DNA of 33,480 nucleotides from Gammaproteobacteria bacterium (GTDB lineage Bacteria > Pseudomonadota > Gammaproteobacteria > UBA6186 > Azoamicaceae). Below, one piece after another: positions 29,186 to 33,480 of the stretch. The notes below the pieces were generated by a model. It was given only the letters and a program-made list of their open reading frames with translations, did no database searches and was not told the DNA's origin. Each line of letters begins with the position of its first letter. Positions within the stretch are counted from its first letter, which is position 1. The position numbers and the translations under genes are program-made. The DNA lies in the NCBI GenBank assembly GCA_013286785.1, contig JABDFC010000016.1, positions 1-33,480 of the forward strand. Reading direction: 5' to 3'.

Positions 29186-29560
29186 TCCCAAAGATTTTAT
29201 CCCATGGCCGTCAGAATGATAGGCCCAACATTCCGGTGGCAGTACTCCTGGACTTTTCACGTGACAAAAAATAGTTTCATGAGTGTGACCGAATGGTGCT
29301 TAAGACCTATAAGTGCAATGAACAGTCAGCAATGTTGCGAGCAAGCGGAACCCTCAACCGGCAGCAACCCCCTTTGTTCTTTCGGGAACGGACATCCTGT
29401 CCTTGACGCTTCTTACCGTCCATGGTTGCGACATCCCTCACAAACAAAGGGAGGTGCTGTCAGTTTATGCTTCAGCTTTAAAGGTTTACCGGGCGGCGAC
29501 TGATGGGATTGCTGTTGTGGTATCCCTGTCCTTTAAGTATGGCCATTCTAGAGAAGGGTC
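29186..29560. other. Non-coding or decayed stretch
   Basis: Several short open frames exist on the forward strand, but none has a convincing ribosome site, family motif or codon pattern. It lies between the last conserved gene (yqaA-type) and the repeat/fic remnant region. I see nothing I can name here. Confidence 0.4.
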
Positions 29561-29561
29561 T

Positions 29562-29579
29562 TTCCCGCGAAAGCGGGAA
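29562..29579. repeat. Short palindrome of the dispersed GAAAGCGGG family
   Basis: TTCCCGC and GCGGGAA form a perfect 7-bp stem around GAAA, followed by TCCAG. It is the same family as the element at 12831-12912. Confidence 0.6.
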
Positions 29580-29587
29580 TCCAGAAA

Positions 29588-29627
29588 CAGCAGAACGACA
29601 TGGGTTTCAACAAGGAATACAACAGTT
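29588..29627 (+). pseudogene. Fragment of an Rpn-family gene
   Basis: Bases 29590-29615 are identical over 26 bp to bases 30695-30720 inside the intact Rpn-type gene, and similarity fades on both sides. The encoded residues (TAERHGFQQGIQQ) match the C-terminal glutamine-rich region of that protein. It is a leftover of another Rpn copy. Confidence 0.6.
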
Positions 29628-29629
29628 CC

Positions 29630-29807
29630 CTAAGAATATTTCAGAAAAATTTCCTCTAGATCTCGTGATTACTCTTCCGAAAGCACACTGAATTCTTTTT
29701 TTCTTGGCTCGTTTTGAGAGTTTCCCATTATTCTGTTGTAAAAAATTAATCAACAAATCAGTTAAATGCTCTGGCATATCAAATCTTTCAGTAAAAACTG
29801 TTTTGAT
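29630..29807 (-). pseudogene. Fic-family gene remnant, C-terminal fragment
   Basis: Reading down from about 29807, the reverse strand encodes FDMPEHLTDLLINFLQQNNG then KLSKRAKKK, the C-terminal helix block typical of Fic proteins of the class whose core lies at 31198-31888. After a run of seven A residues near 29697 the frame must shift to continue with EFSVLSEE, a stop codon, then RDLEEIFLKYS and a final stop at 29630. The fragment therefore carries a frameshift and a nonsense change and is detached from the core by the Rpn gene. Confidence 0.75.
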
Positions 29808-29923
29808 TAGCCCCGTTTTTTGAGGGGGTTCATTTGTTTTCGGCAAAAAAACTTAGTGGTATTGATCTACGTTAAGATAACCTAATTTTTAAATTAAAGA
29901 TCTTATAAAGTATTCTATTAATT

Positions 29924-29929
29924 TATAAT
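29924..29929 (+). promoter_or_regulatory. Possible -10 element for the Rpn-type gene
   Basis: A perfect TATAAT lies 21 nt before the proposed GTG start, in a very AT-rich stretch. No good -35 is seen at 16-18 nt upstream, so support is weak. Confidence 0.25.
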
Positions 29930-29950
29930 TATTCTTGAGAAACAAACAAG

Positions 29951-30901
29951 GTGAGTGCAACTCTAGAAGAACTCCGCGCTGATAATGACATGGCTTGGAA
30001 GCAGATTTTAAGCTTTCATTTAAAAGATTTTGTCGAGTTTTTTTGGGAGGAAGCTTATCATGACATTGATTGGGCAAAGCCGTATGAAATATTAGAGCAG
30101 GAATTAATGGCTTTGGGTCTCTCCGAAGAAATTGGCAAGCGGTACGTTGATAAACTGTTTAAGGTTTTCTTAAAAAATGGGCAAGAACAGTGGCTTTTGC
30201 TCCATATTGAAGTGCAGCACTCCAGAGATGATAGCTTTCCTGAGAGGATGTTTAGCTATTTTTACCGTATTTATGACCGATATCACCAAGACGTCGCTAG
30301 CATGGCAGTTTTGGCAGACAAAAACAAAAACTGGCGCCCCAAGCAGTATTATAGAAGTGTCTGGAAGTCTGAAATTTGTAGAACCTATGAAGTTATAAAG
30401 TTAATCGACTATGGGTCAAAAATAGAAGAATTACGAAGCCATCCTAACCCCTTTGCCCTGGTGGTTTTGATACAATTGGTTGCACTAGAAACTAAAGCAG
30501 GTGACGAGAATAGATTTCTGACCAAATTAGAATTTTTTAGGTGCTTACACCAGTATGGGTGGCCCATCAGCAAAAGCATGGACATGTATCGATTTTTGGA
30601 TACGCTCTTGAGCTTAAACCCTAAATTTGAGGTAGAATACTTGGAGAAGGCCAAACAAATTGACGAGGAATTTCAAATGAATCTGACATTAACTGCAGAA
30701 CGACATGGGTTTCAACAAGGTATCGAGCAAGGGATGCAACAAGGTGAGGCTCTACTGTTAACGAATATTTTAAAGGCTAGATTTAAAGAATTGCCAGAAG
30801 CATACACTAAAAAAATCAATAGTGCTGCTCCAGATACTTTAAATCAATGGGCTATTAACTCTGTGAATGCCAAGTCTTTAGAAGATGTTTTTAGGCAATA
30901 G
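29951..30901 (+). CDS. Rpn-family putative PD-(D/E)XK nuclease/transposase-like protein
   Basis: A 316-residue protein of the Rpn/transposase_31-like type. E. coli Rpn proteins are RecA-independent recombination-promoting DNA endonucleases. The PD-(D/E)XK-like core is visible as YVDKLFKVFL followed by LLLHIEVQ (Asp, then E.Q) near residues 65-90. A long helical region and the Gln-rich GFQQGIEQGMQQGE segment near residues 255-268 follow, typical of the family. The start is taken as GTG 29951; the next in-frame ATG is 29990, and neither has a strong ribosome site. It is intact, while fic fragments lie on both sides in the opposite orientation. Confidence 0.78.
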   Translation: MSATLEELRADNDMAWKQILSFHLKDFVEFFWEEAYHDIDWAKPYEILEQELMALGLSEEIGKRYVDKLFKVFLKNGQEQWLLLHIEVQHSRDDSFPERMFSYFYRIYDRYHQDVASMAVLADKNKNWRPKQYYRSVWKSEICRTYEVIKLIDYGSKIEELRSHPNPFALVVLIQLVALETKAGDENRFLTKLEFFRCLHQYGWPISKSMDMYRFLDTLLSLNPKFEVEYLEKAKQIDEEFQMNLTLTAERHGFQQGIEQGMQQGEALLLTNILKARFKELPEAYTKKINSAAPDTLNQWAINSVNAKSLEDVFRQ

Positions 30902-31197
30902 TTAGAATTAGTATTTTTAGTACGCGGCTCAAGTCTCCGAATTTCATAGGCAAAAATTGTGAAAAATATAAGCTGGACCGTTCAATCATCCTTATTATCA
31001 AAGTTTACGCCATGGGTTCTATTAATAAACTTCAGGGCAAGTGCCTCCTGTGCATAATTAGCGGTACTGGTGTTGGCGAAGACGCGGACAGAACCGCCAT
31101 AAATGCAAATTTTCTTCGTAATGTGGAAGCGTTTTTCCAGTCTAGGCGTCCGTTTGTGCAGGACAGTAGTGTTGGTATCTGACACCAATGCTGCTTT
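30902..31197. other. Spacer between the Rpn gene and the fic core, no gene identified
   Basis: A reverse-strand frame of 68 codons (30982-31188; includes NTSTANYAQEALALKFINRT) and overlapping frames on both strands are open, but none is recognisable or has clear start signals. It contains one copy of a 28-bp repeat (31168-31195) directly next to the end of the fic core. Confidence 0.4.
31168..31195 (+). repeat. 28-bp repeat, uninterrupted copy
   Basis: AGTGTTGGTATCTG followed by ACACCAATGCTGCT. A second copy, 23 of 28 bases identical, is split between 31884-31897 and 32096-32109 by a palindromic element. The two copies lie in direct orientation at the two ends of the fic core. Confidence 0.6.
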
Positions 31198-31888
31198 TTA
31201 GAGATTCCCATTCTTAGTCGGTTTCCATTCAATAAACTTGAGGCGTGGAAGTGAAAAAGCTTCAAGAACTTGTTTATATTCACCAATACGTTCTAATAAA
31301 ACAGCAGATCTTGGTAAAATTATTTGCTTTGGTGAAAATTCTTGGTCCGCAAGAATGTGATGCATCAGGTAACGATGTAACCGTCCATTTCCATCAGCAA
31401 GCGGATGGATATAAAAAAATCCGAAAGAAATTATTGCTGCTAATACCACAGGATCCATCAGTTTTACTTTTAAGAGTCGTTGATAACTGTCAATTAACCC
31501 ACCCATTAGTTGAATCAGATCTTATGGACGTGTGGAGATGTGATCAGAGAGTGGAATTTGTGTTGTTCGATCATGAACTCCAATAAATCCGCCTTCACCT
31601 CGCAACCCTAAAAAGACAAAACGATTATCTTCGATTAGTATGGCCTCTAGGCGTTCTATTTCTTCAATGGACAGTTGGTGAAGACCTGCTTCTCCGATAA
31701 CTTTCCCCCAACGTTCAACCCGATTTCGGGTGGGTTGCTCTTTTTCGATTTCAAAAGAAGCACGCGAATCTTTGAGCAATAAAAAAGCTGCAGCTCGGCT
31801 GGTAATATCTTTATGAACGGCCTTTATTTTTTCAAGAGCGAGTATGTCTAGTTGAAGATCAATAAACTTTTTTAATTTTTTCTAGTGT
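31198..31888 (-). pseudogene. Fic-family gene remnant, N-terminal part and catalytic core
   Basis: Fic proteins transfer AMP or other groups to target proteins. Reading from about 31888 down: helices LEKIKKFIDLQLDILALEKI, the inhibitory-type segment SRASFEIEKEQPTRNRVERW, GGFIGVHDRTTQIPLSDH, then a stop (TAA at 31522-31524), continuing in the same frame with LMGGLIDSYQRLL, the active-site motif HPLADGNGRLHR (canonical HPF.DGNGR..R with Leu for Phe) and LPRLKFIEWKPTKNGN before a stop at 31198. The C-terminal part is missing and is found at 29630-29807. The single internal stop could be an error or a true lesion, but the truncation makes loss of function likely. Confidence 0.85.
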
Positions 31889-31896
31889 TCGTGTCT

Positions 31897-32093
31897 GACA
31901 CTGAGGAATCCCCACGAATTATTTTGAGCTATTTTTATGTATTTTATGGCAATAAGTGTGAATTTCGTCATTGCGAGCGAAGCGAAGCAATCTAGAAAAA
32001 AATATGGAACATTGTGGATTGCTTGGCTTCGCTCGCAATGACAGTTGTAACCATTTTATTATTATATATTTTTTGCAGGGATTCCTCAGTGTC
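31897..32093. mobile_element. Palindromic MITE-like element with 16-bp terminal inverted repeats
   Basis: The ends are exact complements: GACACTGAGGAATCCC at 31897-31912 and GGGATTCCTCAGTGTC at 32078-32093. Inside is a second, nearly perfect inverted repeat: CGTCATTGCGAGCGAAGCGA from 31966 and its complement ending 32043 (TTCGCTCGCAATGACA). The repeat GTGTCTG flanks it at 31891-31897 and 32089-32095, consistent with a target duplication. It has no coding capacity. The internal motif resembles palindromic repeats widespread in intracellular proteobacteria. Confidence 0.75.
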
Positions 32094-32288
32094 TGTTACC
32101 AATGTTGCTCTTCTGATAGATGGGCATGGAACTAAAGCGGGGGGAAGATAGTCACATTAAGGGAACACAATAAGAATTAGCCAACAACTTGAAAATGGGT
32201 GCTCAGGAAATGATTGTGGAATTGAGCAAAGTTTCCCAGGTGGTATGGAGTTTCAATGAATTCAATTAATTAAGAGAGGGGTATATAC

Positions 32289-33480
32289 ATGCTAACTCCG
32301 AGTGACAATCCAGTTCTGTCTAATGTTCCGCCGGAATACCGTTCGGCTTTTTCTGAAGCTTTAACCAGTGGTCGTTTGGTTTTTCCTGAAGGTGTATGGC
32401 CTCTTCAATGGGTTGACGACGATGCTATTAAAAAGACTATAGTTCCGTTTTTATTGGCAAATCCCCAAGTGACAGAACTTGAGGTTGTGAATCAAAAAAT
32501 TGGTCGAGAAGGTGCGCGAGCATTAGCGAGTGTCACGACGTTAAAAACCTTGAATGTTAGGGGTAATCAAATCGGTGACGCAGGTGCACGAGCTTTAGCT
32601 GGCAGCCGGTCTATCACAAACTTGAATGTTGCGTATAATCAAATTAACCCCGATGGTGCAGAAGCGTTGGCTGGCAACCAGACGATAACAAACTTGTGTA
32701 TTTTGGGTAATCACATTGGTGACGCAGGTGCGGCAGCTTTATCTGGCAGCCGGTCTATCACAACCTTGGATGTTGCGTATAATCAAATTGGCCCCGCAGG
32801 TGCGGTAGCGTTGGCAGGCAGCCGGTCTATAACAAACTTGAATGTTTCCAAGAATAAAATTGGTGACGGAGGTGCAGAAGCCTTGGCTGGCAACCAGACG
32901 ATAACCACCTTGGATGTTAACGGTAATGAAATTGGTGACGCAGGTGCGGCAGCTTTCGCTGGCAGTCAGACGATAACCACCTTGGATGTTAGTTATAATG
33001 GAATTGGTGCCGCAGGTGCGGCAGCTTTGGCTGGCAACCAGACGATAACAACCTTGAATGTTCGGGCTAATCGAATTGGCGGCGAAGGTGGGCGAGCTTT
33101 GGCTGGCAACCAGACGATAACAACCTTGGATGTTGGGGCTAATGAAATTGGTGACATAGGTGGGTCAGCTTTTGCTGACAACCAGACGATAACCACCTTG
33201 GATATTAGCGATAATAATCTTGATAACATAACTGCTTCGCTAATTTCGGTTCGCAACAAGACGATAAGAACCTTGGATATTGGGAATAATGAAATTGGTG
33301 ACATGGGTGCGTTAGGTTTGGCTGGCAGCCAGACGATAACCACCTTGAATGTTTCGGGTAATGGAATTGGCCCCATAGGTGCGCAAGCTTTTGCTCGCAA
33401 CAAGACGATAACAACCTTGGATATTAGTAGTAATAATATTGGTGACGTGGGTGCAGAAGCGTTAACAACAAGTCAGTTTC
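32289..33480 (+). CDS. Leucine-rich-repeat protein (partial, runs off the window)
   Basis: An ATG at 32289, preceded by AGAGAGGGG, opens a frame that continues to the end of the window (397 codons). About 60 non-repeat residues (MLTPSDNPVLSNVPPEYRSA...) are followed by at least 14 LRR units of the ribonuclease-inhibitor/NLR type, each with a pattern like TLDV..N.IGD.GA.AL. The Leu anchors recur every 72 bp from 32478, apart from one 75-bp unit (33198-33273). There is no signal peptide. The units are also alike at DNA level, suggesting recent expansion. Such proteins in Legionellales are often candidate secreted effectors. Function, full length and any C-terminal domain are unknown. Confidence 0.88.
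   Translation, partial: MLTPSDNPVLSNVPPEYRSAFSEALTSGRLVFPEGVWPLQWVDDDAIKKTIVPFLLANPQVTELEVVNQKIGREGARALASVTTLKTLNVRGNQIGDAGARALAGSRSITNLNVAYNQINPDGAEALAGNQTITNLCILGNHIGDAGAAALSGSRSITTLDVAYNQIGPAGAVALAGSRSITNLNVSKNKIGDGGAEALAGNQTITTLDVNGNEIGDAGAAAFAGSQTITTLDVSYNGIGAAGAAALAGNQTITTLNVRANRIGGEGGRALAGNQTITTLDVGANEIGDIGGSAFADNQTITTLDISDNNLDNITASLISVRNKTIRTLDIGNNEIGDMGALGLAGSQTITTLNVSGNGIGPIGAQAFARNKTITTLDISSNNIGDVGAEALTTSQF

Noticed and set aside
29204-29633. Three overlapping forward open frames of 62-99 codons after the YqaA-type gene
   Set aside because: They have no convincing ribosome site or motifs, and the last two run through the palindromic repeat and the Rpn fragment, so they are chance frames in decayed sequence.
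29807-29835. CCCC...GGGGG hairpin considered as a terminator
   Set aside because: The loop is long and there is no T-run following the stem on either strand; it lies at the fic fragment junction rather than after an intact gene.
32993-33403. A 136-codon reverse-strand open frame with repeated VVIVWLPAK-like segments
   Set aside because: It is the antisense shadow of the LRR repeats; its repetition comes from the 72-bp period of the forward gene, and it has no ribosome site.

Overview
The window looks like a gammaproteobacterial chromosome, most likely from the order Legionellales (Coxiella/Legionella/Berkiella-like). This is inferred from three things: a proteobacterial envelope and lipid A gene order, a mevalonate pathway (known in Coxiella and Legionella) instead of the usual MEP genes, and accessory genes typical of host-associated bacteria (LRR, Fic, ankyrin and Rpn genes or remnants, and several LuxR-type regulators). 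No rRNA, tRNA or CRISPR array was found.

Positions 1-5057 form a tightly overlapping forward operon. It runs from the tail of HMG-CoA synthase through mevalonate kinase, a second GHMP kinase (probable phosphomevalonate kinase), diphosphomevalonate decarboxylase and type 1 IPP isomerase into rseP. Together the first five make IPP and DMAPP. Positions 5200-11524 hold the outer-membrane block bamA-skp-lpxD-fabZ-lpxA-lpxB, which covers beta-barrel assembly, a periplasmic chaperone and the lipid A acylation/disaccharide steps. A reverse-strand gene for an unrecognised, internally duplicated 391-residue protein (11513-12688) and a repeat-bearing spacer interrupt the block. The conserved series rnhB-dnaE-accA-tilS-pyrG-kdsA-eno-ftsB follows, up to 23260.

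In Pseudomonas-type genomes this series is preceded by dxr before rseP and continues after ftsB with ispD, ispF, truD, surE and pcm. Here the mevalonate genes sit where dxr would be. An AT-rich accessory island (about 23.3-27.9 kb) replaces the stretch from ispD to surE. The island holds an ankyrin-repeat remnant, three LuxR-type HTH genes (two with a shared, unrecognised sensor-like N-terminal domain), a decayed IS3-type transposase and a reverse-strand pair encoding a coiled-coil protein and a 63-residue protein. pcm and a YqaA/DedA-type membrane protein gene follow at 27986-29185.

From 29.2 kb to the end the sequence is accessory and partly decayed. A Fic-family gene on the reverse strand is split into a core (31198-31888, with an in-frame stop) and a C-terminal fragment (29630-29807, frameshifted), with an intact Rpn/PD-(D/E)XK-type gene between them. 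The core is bounded by 28-bp imperfect direct repeats, one of which is interrupted by a roughly 197-bp palindromic element with 16-bp terminal inverted repeats. The window ends inside a leucine-rich-repeat gene with at least 14 near-regular 24-residue repeats, a candidate host-interaction protein.
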